The notes below the pieces were generated by a model. It was not told the origin of the DNA. It did not search any database and saw only the letters and a list, made by a program, of their open reading frames with translations. From Streptomyces longisporoflavus (lineage in GTDB: Bacteria > Actinomycetota > Actinomycetes > Streptomycetales > Streptomycetaceae): a stretch of 64,000 nt of DNA. Shown here one piece after another: positions 1 through 10,052 of this stretch (positions within the stretch are counted from its first letter, which is position 1; each line of letters begins with the position of its first letter). The stretch covers positions 186,001-250,000 of the forward strand of contig NZ_BMTR01000002.1 in the NCBI RefSeq assembly GCF_014649775.1. Reading direction: 5' to 3'. A program made the translations under genes and the position numbers.

Positions 1-200
1 GTGTCCCGGATCACCAGCTCAAGTGGCTGTCCGCCGATGCCACCGGCCTCGTTGACCTCGCGCACACCCAGCGCGAGACCGGCAGCCAGCTGCTCGCCCG
101 CCTCGACCCAGCCAGGCCGGCTCAACGGAACGAGGGCCCCGACCCGAACTGACGGCCCGTCATACTGCGCGGCGTTCGGCAACGACGGCGACGTACTCAT
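1..200 (-). CDS. Substrate-binding-type protein, N-terminal part only (runs off the left edge)
   Basis: The complement reads an uninterrupted frame from an ATG at 200 to the window edge (66 codons). After a short hydrophilic lead, the segment VRVGALVPLSRPGWVEAGEQ followed by a stretch ending in NEAGGIGGQPLELVIRD is the typical first strand and helix of the branched-chain amino-acid (LivJ/LivK, Peripla_BP_6) ligand-binding fold. Its ATG overlaps the TGA of the LuxR regulator upstream (ATGA, 197-200), so the two are translationally coupled. No signal peptide or lipobox is visible in the first 20 residues, unlike a classical lipoprotein SBP, so it may be a cytosolic ligand sensor. The family call rests on the N-terminus only. 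Confidence 0.75.
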   Translation of the reverse strand, partial: MSTSPSLPNAAQYDGPSVRVGALVPLSRPGWVEAGEQLAAGLALGVREVNEAGGIGGQPLELVIRD

Positions 201-3172
201 GCGCTCGTGTCTCCCATCGATTCCGCGGTGATCAGTCCCTGCCGGTAGGCCACGCTGACCGCCTCCGTGCGGCTCGCCGCTTCCAGCTTGGCGAGGATGT
301 TGGAGACGTGGACACTTGCCGTCTTGGGGCTGATGAACAGCTCCTCGCCGATCTGCCGGTTGCTGCGTCCCAGGGCGAGGAGCCGCAACACGTCCTGCTC
401 GCGGGAGGTCAGTACGGCGCCGCCGTCCTTGGCGGGCACCGTCAGCCGCCCCCGGCGCACCAGCGCGTCCAGCTGTTCACGCAGGAGGGTGGCACCCAGA
501 CGGTCGGCCTCCTGGCGCACCGCATCGGCCTCGGCGGCCGCTTCCTCGCGGCGATCGGCCGCCAGCAACGCCTCCGCGAGACGCAGCCGGCAACGCGTGC
601 GCTCGTACACATTGCCGTACGCGAAGGCGCTCACCGCCTTCTCCCAGGCCGCCGCGTCCGGCCCGGAGACGGCTCGCGCCCATTCGGCTTCGGCGCGAGC
701 CAGCCACGCCTGCCCCTCCGGACCCTGCGGAGTGCCGTCCTCGCCACGGCCTGCCGACGCCCGCGCCTGCTGCACGAGTTCACCCGCCGTGTCCGCAAGA
801 CGCTTCGCCTCCCGCTCGTCCCCGCGCGTGCGCAGCCCGACCGCCGAGTCGGCGACCGCGGACAGGGCCAGAGCCGCCAGCCGGACCGTGACGTCGGGTG
901 GCGTGCTCGCGTCGCCGGTGAGCGCCTCCAGGGTGTAACGCATCGCCCGCACGGCCTCCTCCGCGTCCCCCCGCCAGGCAGCCGCGTCGGTCCGCACGAT
1001 TCCCGCGACCAGCGTGTTCATCCAGTCGAACGGCTCTTCGAGCAGCGCCCTGGCGCGCTCGACCGCGGTGAAATCGCCGCGTGCCAGCGCCACGAACAGG
1101 CCGGGGCCGGCGCCGCCCGCGCTGAACAACGCCTCGGCGTCCTCGGCCGCGTCACGCGCGCACTCGTCCCAGTGGCCGAGCGTGTACTGCACCAGCAGCC
1201 GCAAGTACCGCATCTCCCGCGGATACGGCGAGGACAGCAGGCCTGAGCGACGGGCCCGGTCCAACCCCTCCGCCGCCCATCGCAGGCAACCCTCCAGGTC
1301 ACCGGATTCGATGGCGCCAACGGCCAGGTTGAACAGGGCGCGCATCTCCACGGGAGCGCTGCCCGACCGCTGCGCCAGCTCCCGTGCCTTACGCAGCTGC
1401 TCCCTGCCCTCGGGGGTGCGGCGATTGCACTCTCCCCCGTGGAACGTCATCGAGATCAGGAGGTCGGCTCGCGCGTCGTCGACGCCCAGTTCGGCCGCGG
1501 CGTGCAGCGCTTGTGTGCCGACCCGCAGCGCGCCCTCGTCCTCGTCCCCGTCCGCCATGCGGGCGGCGACCATCACGTAGGTGGCTGCCGCCCACACCCA
1601 TGTCGCCGAAGGGGGGTCGGCGGGGATCAGATCGAGGGCTTCCCGGCTGTGGGCGAGGGCGGCCGGGAGGTTGTCGACGTTCAGCAGGTTCCCGGCGAGC
1701 GTGTAGCGGACCCGGGTGGCAAGCTCCAGGTCGGCGTCCTGACCGAGACCGGCGAGCGCGGACCGAGTGAGAGAGACGGCCCGGTGCGATTCCCCGGCAT
1801 GAGCGGCCGCCGCCGAGGCGCGCAGCGTGAGTGTCACGGCATCGGTCCCGGCAGGCCGGCCTGCGGCCTCGACCGCCGACCACAGATCGAGGGCCGCCTC
1901 GATGTGCCGCAGTTCCTCGGCGGGCGCGCCGACGCGCTGGGCGTGATCGGCGGCCTCCAGCGAAGCGGCGAGGGCCTCGGGCAGGTCATGGCTCTCGCGG
2001 TAGTGATGGGCGCGCTCGGCCGCGCTGGCCGACTGACGGTCCCGCCCGGCGAGCAGGCGGGCGAACATGCCGTGCAACCGGGACCGTTCACCGGGCAGGA
2101 GATCGGCGTAGACCGCCTCCCGGGCGAGCGCGTGCCGGAAGGAGTACGTGTCGCCGTCCCGGGGCACGAGCAGTTGCCGTCCCACGGCCTCGCGCAGCAC
2201 GGCCTCCAGCCCCTCCTCGGGCAGCCCGACAGCGTCGCGCAGCAGCTCGTGCCCGACGCTGCGCCCGGCGACCGCCGCGGTGCGCAGCACCTGCTGGGCC
2301 GTCTCGGACAGTTGCTCGAAACGGATGAGCAGTACGTCGGCCAGACCGCTGGGCACACTGCCGGCCGGCGCGTCCGTGGCCGCGACCAGCTCCTCCGCGT
2401 AGAAGGCGTTGCCCTCGGCGCGCTCGACGATCCGGTGCACGGCGGCGTCGGACAGGGGCTGATCCCGCAGGGAGCGCACGAGGCGGGCCACATCCGCGTC
2501 GGGCAGCGGCTGGAGTTCAAGGCGTTCCACGGCGGGCAGTCGCACCAGCTCGGCCAGCAGGGGGCGCAGGGGGTGACGGCGGTGCAGGTCGTCCGCCCGG
2601 TACGAGGCGAACACCGCGAGCCGGTGGTCGTGCGGGCCGCCGGTCGACCGCTGCAGGACATTGCGGCTGAGCAGGAACCGCAGCAGGTCCCGTGAGGACT
2701 GATCGGCCCAGTGCAGGTCCTCCAGGACCAGCAGCAGTGGCGCGATGTCGGCGAGTTCCGCCAGCAGAGCGGCCACGTCCTCGAAGAGCCGCAATCGCCT
2801 GTTCACGTCCCCCGCGGCGTCCGTACCGCCGCCGAGCAGGCGCTCGGTCACCGGGTGACCGGCCAGGACCGGGGCGAACCGCTCGTCCGCGGCCAGCGTG
2901 CCGAGGATTTCGGTGAACGGCAGATACGGCAGCCCCACATCGCCCAGGTCGACGCAGTGTCCGATGAGCACGGTCATCCCGGAGGCGGCCGCCCGCCCGG
3001 CCAGCTCGTCCAGCGCGCGCGTCTTGCCCACTCCGGCGTCCCCGGAGACCAATACCGCACGGGCCTCGCCGGCGCGGACACGCTCCAGCACCCCGGAAAG
3101 CCGGTCGAGTTCGTCTTCCCGGCCGACGAGTTGGCCGGTGAACAGGGAGTTGGTGTGCGGCACAAGCCACAT
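197..3172 (-). CDS. LuxR-family regulator with AAA ATPase domain (LAL type)
   Basis: A 991-residue MalT-like 'large ATP-binding LuxR' regulator. A Walker A motif (GDAGVGKT) lies near residues 44-51, an AAA/NACHT-like ATPase region with LVLEDLHWAD as Walker B follows, then a long Ala-rich TPR-like middle part. A C-terminal LuxR helix-turn-helix contains LTSREQDVLRLLALGRSNRQ and FISPKTASVHVSNILAKL. The frame is open further upstream to 3487, but an earlier start would overlap the divergent gene at 3369. ATG 3172 gives the usual short lead (MWLVPHTNSL) before the conserved LVGREDEL. The stop overlaps the ATG of a substrate-binding-type protein by 4 bp. The family binds DNA in response to ATP and a ligand; that the partner supplies the ligand signal is inference. 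Confidence 0.93.
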   Translation of the reverse strand: MWLVPHTNSLFTGQLVGREDELDRLSGVLERVRAGEARAVLVSGDAGVGKTRALDELAGRAAASGMTVLIGHCVDLGDVGLPYLPFTEILGTLAADERFAPVLAGHPVTERLLGGGTDAAGDVNRRLRLFEDVAALLAELADIAPLLLVLEDLHWADQSSRDLLRFLLSRNVLQRSTGGPHDHRLAVFASYRADDLHRRHPLRPLLAELVRLPAVERLELQPLPDADVARLVRSLRDQPLSDAAVHRIVERAEGNAFYAEELVAATDAPAGSVPSGLADVLLIRFEQLSETAQQVLRTAAVAGRSVGHELLRDAVGLPEEGLEAVLREAVGRQLLVPRDGDTYSFRHALAREAVYADLLPGERSRLHGMFARLLAGRDRQSASAAERAHHYRESHDLPEALAASLEAADHAQRVGAPAEELRHIEAALDLWSAVEAAGRPAGTDAVTLTLRASAAAAHAGESHRAVSLTRSALAGLGQDADLELATRVRYTLAGNLLNVDNLPAALAHSREALDLIPADPPSATWVWAAATYVMVAARMADGDEDEGALRVGTQALHAAAELGVDDARADLLISMTFHGGECNRRTPEGREQLRKARELAQRSGSAPVEMRALFNLAVGAIESGDLEGCLRWAAEGLDRARRSGLLSSPYPREMRYLRLLVQYTLGHWDECARDAAEDAEALFSAGGAGPGLFVALARGDFTAVERARALLEEPFDWMNTLVAGIVRTDAAAWRGDAEEAVRAMRYTLEALTGDASTPPDVTVRLAALALSAVADSAVGLRTRGDEREAKRLADTAGELVQQARASAGRGEDGTPQGPEGQAWLARAEAEWARAVSGPDAAAWEKAVSAFAYGNVYERTRCRLRLAEALLAADRREEAAAEADAVRQEADRLGATLLREQLDALVRRGRLTVPAKDGGAVLTSREQDVLRLLALGRSNRQIGEELFISPKTASVHVSNILAKLEAASRTEAVSVAYRQGLITAESMGDTSA

Positions 3173-3368
3173 CCTGGCACATGGGTTCGGTACGCCTGCC
3201 GGACCAGAGGTGCCGCGAACGGAGCACCATCGCACCGAACGCAAGCCGCCGGGCACGCCAACCGCGGCAACTGCGGTAACCGGCACCGGAATGTGCCCGC
3301 GTAGGCTCAAACCACCGTCCGACCCCGCAAGTCCCCGGCGCCGTACCGACAACGTTCCTGGAGGCGAC

Positions 3369-3929
3369 ATGAGCAGCGCACTACTCGTGATGGACGTCCA
3401 ACGCGACATCGTGGCCGCCGTCGACGACGGCTCCGGATACCTGCCACGCCTGCGCAGGGCGATCGACGGGGCCCGTGCGGCAGACATACCCGTGATCTAC
3501 GTGGTCATCGCCCTGCGCCCCGGCTTTCCCGAGGTCGGCACGCGCAACAGGCCTCTCGCCGCCATCGCACAAGCCGGCCTCTACGTCGAGGGCGCCCCCG
3601 GCACCGAGATCCACCCCGACGTCGCGCCCCGGCCGGGCGACGTCGTGGTCACCAAGAAGCGGGCGAGCGCTTTCTCGGGCAGCGATCTCGACATGGTGCT
3701 GAGGGCGCGCGGTATCGACAGCCTCGTACTGACCGGCATCGCCACCAGCGCCGTGGTCCTGTCCACCCTGTGCCGGGCGAACGACCTGGACTTCGGCCTC
3801 ACCGTCCTTTCCGACGCCTGCCTGGACCCCGACCCGGAGGTACACCGCGTCCTCACCGAGCGGCTGTTCCCGCAGTGGGCGGACGTGCTCACCGCCGACG
3901 ACTGGGTCAAGTCGCTCGTATCCCGGTAG
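3369..3929 (+). CDS. Isochorismatase/cysteine-hydrolase-fold protein lacking the catalytic Cys
   Basis: A 186-residue protein with the isochorismatase-like hydrolase fold: LLVMDVQRDIV at the N-terminus with acidic D9, then KKRASAFSGSDLD with K96, then LTGIATSAVVLSTL. In cysteine hydrolases of this family the nucleophile sits seven residues into the Gly-x-Ala-Thr motif; here that position is V129. Asp and Lys of the triad are present but the Cys is not, so amidase chemistry by the usual thioester route is unlikely. True isochorismatases also lack the Cys, so hydration-type chemistry is possible. The start is ATG 3369, preceded by GGAGGCGAC. It is divergent from the LuxR gene with 196 bp between starts. 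Confidence 0.88.
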   Translation: MSSALLVMDVQRDIVAAVDDGSGYLPRLRRAIDGARAADIPVIYVVIALRPGFPEVGTRNRPLAAIAQAGLYVEGAPGTEIHPDVAPRPGDVVVTKKRASAFSGSDLDMVLRARGIDSLVLTGIATSAVVLSTLCRANDLDFGLTVLSDACLDPDPEVHRVLTERLFPQWADVLTADDWVKSLVSR

Positions 3930-3957
3930 CGGCAGGTGGGAGCAGCGGCACACTGGC

Positions 3958-4875
3958 TCAGTGACGCTCGGGGCGAGGCCCGGCAAGGGATCCGATGTCG
4001 GACGTCCCCTCGATGACCTCCGAGGCCACGTCGGACAACTTCCGCCGATGCCTGCGAGCGTGGCGGCGCAGCAGGTCGAAAGCCTGACCGTCGTCGATGC
4101 CGAACCGCTCGGCCAGGCGGCCCTTGGCCTGCTCGATGGGCACCCGGCTCCGCAGTGCGGCTGACAGCTGGTCAGATACGGTGCGGGCCGACCTCTGCTC
4201 ATCGCGCAGGCCGGTCAGCATGATGTCGAGGAATCGAGCGGACGACGCCGCCCGGACGCCGGGATCGGGATGCGCGGGCGGAGAGCTGCCGATCAGCGCC
4301 AGGACGTGCTGCACCGTGATGTCGGCCCGCGCTTCGCCGGCCGCAACCGCCTCATTGAGCAGTTCCTCCGTGTGCTGCGTCAGTACGACGACAGCGGGCT
4401 CCTCCGACGGCGGGCCGGCCATCGCGTCGGGATGAACGAGGCGGCCGGAGCCGCTTTCCACCGCCACGCGCACGAACCTCGCCAGTGCCTTGCCCGGCTC
4501 GTGCTCCCATGCGAGGGCCTCCCGGGCCTGCTCGGCCAGCAGGACGGTCTCCTTCAGGGCCACGCTGCGCACCAGCGCGTCCTTGGTGGGGAATCGGCGG
4601 TAGACGGTGCCCGCACCGACCCGGGCCCGCCGGGCCACATCCTCCATCGGCGCGCCGTAGCCCCGCTCGCCGAACACCTCGCGTGCCGCACGCAGCACGC
4701 GGGCGAGATGGTCCTGCTCGTCCTCGGTGGAGGCCGGGGATGAACCGGCGGACCCCGACTTCAGCTCTGCCAGGCGAGACGCAAGTTCCCGCGGCGTGTG
4801 GGCGATGTCCCGCACGGGCTCCGCAAGGGCACGCGCGACCTGGTCGTCTTCCGTGTCACACTCGGTCCGGTCCAC
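3958..4875 (-). CDS. TetR-type regulator fused to a C-terminal ANTAR domain
   Basis: A 305-residue two-domain protein. Residues about 65-115 form a TetR helix-turn-helix (VARRARVGAGTVYRRFPTKD), followed by a TetR ligand-binding-like helical region. The last about 70 residues (QLSAALRSRVPIEQAKGRLA, then a segment with FDLLRRHARRHRRKLSDVA) match the ANTAR fold, an RNA-binding antitermination domain usually attached to GAF, PAS or response-regulator domains. GTG 4875 was chosen because GGAAGGGGG precedes it by about 5-7 nt, and the upstream frame belongs to the sigma gene. It overlaps the sigma-factor 3' end by 20 bp, so the products are co-translated. DNA and RNA binding by one protein is inferred from the domains. 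Confidence 0.88.
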   Translation of the reverse strand: MDRTECDTEDDQVARALAEPVRDIAHTPRELASRLAELKSGSAGSSPASTEDEQDHLARVLRAAREVFGERGYGAPMEDVARRARVGAGTVYRRFPTKDALVRSVALKETVLLAEQAREALAWEHEPGKALARFVRVAVESGSGRLVHPDAMAGPPSEEPAVVVLTQHTEELLNEAVAAGEARADITVQHVLALIGSSPPAHPDPGVRAASSARFLDIMLTGLRDEQRSARTVSDQLSAALRSRVPIEQAKGRLAERFGIDDGQAFDLLRRHARRHRRKLSDVASEVIEGTSDIGSLAGPRPERH

Positions 4876-5425
4876 TGGAGCCCCCTTCCCGATCGCGTTC
4901 CGCGTCCTCTCCGGCCAGCAGACCGGCCAAGGTGCGGCGGGCGTCGTACAGCTGCGACTTGACCGTGCCCTCGGCCACTTCCAGGGTACGGGCAACAGCA
5001 CTGACGGGCTGGTCCAGGATGTAGTGCAGAACCACCACCTCGCGCTGTCGCAGGGGAAGTCGGGCCAGGGTGCGCTGGATGTCGAGGCGTCTGTCCACCT
5101 CGGAAAAGTCCTTGTACTCCTTGACCAGTTGCCGGGGGTCCGCTCTCGCGAGCAGGGCATCGCGGCGTTGCGCGGTGCGGCAGTGCTGGCGCCACATGTT
5201 GAGCGCGGTCCTTGCTACCCAGGCAATCGGATGGCCGTAGTGGGCGACCTCGGCCCACTTCTCGTAGGCGGCGCCAAAGGCATCCTGTGTGAGGTCTTCC
5301 GCTGTGGCCCGACCGGCTCCCAGGAGCACCAACGAGCGCACTAACCGCGTGAATCCGTTTTCGAACAACTCATCAAAGGATTCGTCCGTCGAGGGGGCCG
5401 GTGGTTCAGCGGCTGGTTCGGTCAT
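4856..5425 (-). CDS. ECF-type RNA polymerase sigma factor
   Basis: A 189-residue group-4 sigma factor. Region 2 runs through SFDELFENGFTRLVRSLVLL and AEDLTQDAFGAAYEKWAEV; region 4 contains LARLPLRQREVVVLHYILDQ and VAEGTVKSQLYDARRTL. Start ATG 5425 overlaps the stop of a small upstream gene (ATGA), and the 3' end overlaps the TetR-ANTAR gene by 20 bp, giving a tightly coupled three-gene regulatory operon. No anti-sigma with a ZAS motif is visible beside it. The small upstream protein or the TetR-ANTAR protein could be the regulator of its activity; that is inference. Confidence 0.92.
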   Translation of the reverse strand: MTEPAAEPPAPSTDESFDELFENGFTRLVRSLVLLGAGRATAEDLTQDAFGAAYEKWAEVAHYGHPIAWVARTALNMWRQHCRTAQRRDALLARADPRQLVKEYKDFSEVDRRLDIQRTLARLPLRQREVVVLHYILDQPVSAVARTLEVAEGTVKSQLYDARRTLAGLLAGEDAERDREGGSSGPDRV

Positions 5426-5667
5426 GATCCCGTCGTGTGCTCGGGAAGAGTGGCGGACGGACGGGCCTGCACAACCCGGACGTCGCAGTTCACCGGATCG
5501 TGGTGGACCAGCAGCCGGACCGCGTCCTCGCGGGCAAGGCCCAGTACCGCCGTCAGCGTCGCACGGCGCGAGCGCTCGTACAGGGTGTTCCGCACAATGC
5601 GCAGGACGGCACGGCCCAATTGCAGCGCGGTCAATGTGCTGATCAGGGTAATCGCAGTACTCCCCAT
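5422..5667 (-). CDS. Small hypothetical protein upstream of ECF sigma factor
   Basis: About 81 residues. The N-terminal half (GSTAITLISTLTALQLGRAV) is hydrophobic or amphipathic; the rest is Arg-rich and then loses helical character. No family was recognised. It is supported by the 4-bp ATGA stop/start overlap with the sigma factor and G/C third positions. An ATG at 5703 is an alternative start adding 12 residues; neither start has a strong Shine-Dalgarno. A role as a modulator of the sigma factor is suggested only by position. Confidence 0.6.
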   Translation of the reverse strand: MGSTAITLISTLTALQLGRAVLRIVRNTLYERSRRATLTAVLGLAREDAVRLLVHHDPVNCDVRVVQARPSATLPEHTTGS

Positions 5668-5958
5668 GTTCCGGTTGTCCTTTACGATCGGGGGCGGGGG
5701 CATGATCTACGACGTCGCTACCGGTAACTGTCATCACCGGCCGCTCGGGTTGGGCCGGAAGGAACATTTCCTCTGCCCGGTGCTATCGGCGGCCGATCTC
5801 GTACTCTTTTCCCCATAACCGCCCGCGAGTTGCTGCCGTTGCAGGTTGGGCAGTTGCCGTCCGGGCGAATCTGCGCCGACGGCCCCACGCACAAGAGCTC
5901 GGTCCTGAGCACCATTCGCCAGCCGCGCCGAAGCGGGCACCGAAGAAAGGCCACCGTC

Positions 5959-6636
5959 ATGTCAGACACACAACCTGGAACCACCGAAATGCAGACCCAG
6001 TACGCCGCCCAAGTCGCCGCGGACCTGGAGACCAACCGCAAGGAGCAGGAACACGTCCGAGCCGAAGTGGCCGCACTGCAGGAGCAGTTGCAGACGCTGG
6101 AGAACGACCACGCGGTGTTGCTCAGCATGCAGCAGGCGCTGGGCTCCTCTTCCGGCTCACCGGCGACCGCCACCGCCAAGGCACCCTCCCGCAGCAGAAG
6201 GAATGTGCCCGTCCCACGCGCGGGTGCGGACAAGGCCGGTGCGGCCCGGGCCAAGAAGTCCACGGCCACCGGCACCAAGGGCAAAGCGACCAAGAACGCA
6301 CCCAAGTCCGCCGCGAAGGCAGCCCCCGCGAGCACAACTGCGGCCGCGGCGAAGAAGCAGGACGCACCGGCAGCGGGGCCGACGCTGGTCGAACTGATCG
6401 ACGCCCACCTCGGACAGCAGAAGGAGCCGCGCTCCGCCGCCGAGATCACCGCCGCCCTCAGCCAGGCACACCCGGACCGCTCCATCAAGACCACCGTCGT
6501 GCGCACCACCGTGGAGAACCTGGTCGCCAGGGGCCGGGTGCAGCGCACCAAGCAGGGCTCCTCGGTCTTCTACACCTCGGGCGACCGGTCGCAGCAGTCC
6601 GACGCACCGCAGCCGGAGACCGCGGCCGCGAACTGA
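5959..6636 (+). CDS. Coiled-coil, Ala/Lys-rich linker and winged-helix-like regulatory protein
   Basis: A 225-residue protein in three parts. Residues 5-60 form a charged coiled coil (ETNRKEQEHVRAEVAALQEQ). Residues 65-145 are a low-complexity Ala/Lys/Thr/Pro linker resembling histone H1-like tails. Residues 148-205 (LVELIDAHLGQQKEPRSAAE, then VVRTTVENLVARGRVQRTKQ) look like a small winged helix of the kind in BlaI or H-NS-like actinobacterial regulators. ATG 5959 is preceded by GAAAGG. The basic tail suggests nucleic-acid binding; the target is unknown. Confidence 0.75.
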   Translation: MSDTQPGTTEMQTQYAAQVAADLETNRKEQEHVRAEVAALQEQLQTLENDHAVLLSMQQALGSSSGSPATATAKAPSRSRRNVPVPRAGADKAGAARAKKSTATGTKGKATKNAPKSAAKAAPASTTAAAAKKQDAPAAGPTLVELIDAHLGQQKEPRSAAEITAALSQAHPDRSIKTTVVRTTVENLVARGRVQRTKQGSSVFYTSGDRSQQSDAPQPETAAAN

Positions 6637-6821
6637 ACCGACCCGGCAGGACGCGTCGAAGCCCGGCGCCCGGGTTCGCGCCGGGCGTCGTGACTCCGCC
6701 CGTCGGGTGCGGCACCTCGCTCTGCGCGTCCGGTCGGCACGTACGCTGACCCCGGACTCGGTGATCATGTGTCCGGGCCCGCGCGAACGGTCCGGGCGAC
6801 GGAAGAAGGAGGCCGCACCGG

Positions 6822-7430
6822 ATGGGCGGAGACGTTCTGCGCTGGAGCCAGTACCGCAGCATGCCGTGGAAGAACGGCGGCGGTACGACCCGGGAGGTCG
6901 CCTCGGGCACCGTGCAAGCGCCCTCGGTCCCGGCACCGGCGCAGTCCGCGGACGGCTTCGACTGGCGGGTGAGCATCGCGGACGTGGCCGCGGCGGGCCC
7001 CTTCTCCCCGCTTCCCGGCATCGACCGTGTGATCACCCCGGTAGAGGGCGAAGGCATGGTGCTGACCGTCGACGGCACCGCGCAACTGGTCCCACCGCTG
7101 AGCCCCTTCGCCTTCTCCGGCGACGCGACGACGGACTGCCGGCTCGATGCGGGCGCGGTGCGCAACATGAACGTGATGACCCGCAGGGGCCGGGCCTCGG
7201 CCCGCGTACAGATCCTCCGCGTCACCGCCGCCAGGGAGCCGGAGCCGACATGCGCCGCAGGCGAGATTCTGCTCGTCATGGCCACCACCGAGGGGATCAC
7301 GCTCGGTGCAACGGACGGACGCGCGAGCGCCCTCGGCCGACTCGACTGCGTACGTCACCACGGCCCGGGAGCACTGGCCCTGCGCGGCGAGGGCACGGTG
7401 GCCGAAATCCGGATCACCGCGCCGCACTGA
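6822..7430 (+). CDS. HutD/Ves family cupin-fold protein
   Basis: A 202-residue protein. The opening WSQYRSMPWKNGGGTTREVA, then FDWRVSIADVAAAGPFSPLPGIDR and a GEGMVLTVDG turn, is characteristic of the HutD/Ves family. These are cupin-like proteins linked to histidine utilisation or cold response without a firmly assigned reaction. GAAGGAGG sits upstream of ATG 6822. It stands alone here; no hut genes are visible next to it, so a role in histidine breakdown is not supported by context. Confidence 0.88.
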   Translation: MGGDVLRWSQYRSMPWKNGGGTTREVASGTVQAPSVPAPAQSADGFDWRVSIADVAAAGPFSPLPGIDRVITPVEGEGMVLTVDGTAQLVPPLSPFAFSGDATTDCRLDAGAVRNMNVMTRRGRASARVQILRVTAAREPEPTCAAGEILLVMATTEGITLGATDGRASALGRLDCVRHHGPGALALRGEGTVAEIRITAPH

Positions 7431-7466
7431 CGACCACGAGCCGGCGCCCGCCCGGCCAGCCGGTCG

Positions 7467-9177
<1,711 letters not shown>

Positions 9178-9203
9178 ACCGCACCTTCGTCGTACGCGCC
9201 TTC

Positions 9204-9235
9204 TGGTGCCGTGGCGCCCGGCGGACCGGGCACCA
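9204..9235 (+). terminator. Hairpin between gdhA and convergent hydrolase gene
   Basis: TGGTGCC at 9204-9210 pairs with GGCACCA at 9229-9235; the 18-nt loop contains further GC pairing. It sits between converging stop codons (9177 and 9247) and has no T run, as is common for Streptomyces terminators. Confidence 0.45.
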
Positions 9236-9246
9236 CGGCCGGCCGG

Positions 9247-10038
9247 TCAGGTGTGGTCCAGAGCCCAGGCCAGGGCGTGGTCGGCGATCTCCTCCCAGCC
9301 TTCCTGGGCGGGCATCAGGTGGGATCGCCCCGGATATTCGACGATCTCGGTGACGGTGTCCGACTTGTAGTGCTTGACGTTGGACTGCTGGATCTTCGGC
9401 GGCATCAGGTGGTCGTGCTCGCCCGAGACGAAGAGGAGCGGAGCCCGGTCGTCGTTGCGGTAGTTCACGTACGAGTCGGCGTGCCCCGGGTGGATGTTGG
9501 CCAGGGCGCTGCCCCAGAAGACATGGCCGGAGGCGGGGATGTGATAGCGCTCGTACAGGGCGCGCGACTCGTCCTCGGGGAAGGTGTTGGTGAAGGCGTA
9601 GCGCCACTGGTCATAGGTGAAGCCGACCGCCCTGTGCCGGTTCGCCGGGTTCTTCAGGACCGGGAACGCCGCCTTGACCTGTGACAGCGGAATCGTCGCC
9701 ACGCCCTCGGTGGGCGCGGAGTTGATGGCCACTCCGGCCCGGCCGTAGCCGTGGTCGAGCAGGATCTGGGTGAAGACGCCGCCGGCGGAGTGGCCCATGA
9801 TGATCGGCTGCGTACCCAGGCCGTCGATCAGCTTCTCCAGTGACGCGATGATCGAGGGGACGGTGAGTTCCTCGATCGGGGTGGGGTCCTCGTTGAGCCC
9901 CTCCACCTCCACCTCGAAACCGGGGTAGGCCGGGGCGAGGACCCGGAAGCCCTGGGACTGGTAGCGGGTGATCCAGTGTTCCCAGCTGCGGGGCGTCACC
10001 CAGAAGCCGTGGATGAGGACGATGGTGTCCGGTTTCAT
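9247..10038 (-). CDS. Alpha/beta hydrolase
   Basis: A 263-residue cytosolic serine hydrolase. IVLIHGFWVTPRSWEHW forms the oxyanion strand, MGHSAGGVFTQILLDHG carries the nucleophile elbow, and GEHDHLMPP and YPGRSHLMP hold the acid and His. Substrate unknown. ATG 10038 follows AAGGGG by 9 nt. The upstream secreted hydrolase gene ends 15 nt before this start, so they share a transcript. It is the third in a row of same-strand hydrolases. Confidence 0.9.
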   Translation of the reverse strand: MKPDTIVLIHGFWVTPRSWEHWITRYQSQGFRVLAPAYPGFEVEVEGLNEDPTPIEELTVPSIIASLEKLIDGLGTQPIIMGHSAGGVFTQILLDHGYGRAGVAINSAPTEGVATIPLSQVKAAFPVLKNPANRHRAVGFTYDQWRYAFTNTFPEDESRALYERYHIPASGHVFWGSALANIHPGHADSYVNYRNDDRAPLLFVSGEHDHLMPPKIQQSNVKHYKSDTVTEIVEYPGRSHLMPAQEGWEEIADHALAWALDHT

Positions 10039-10052
10039 GAGCGTTCGCCCCT

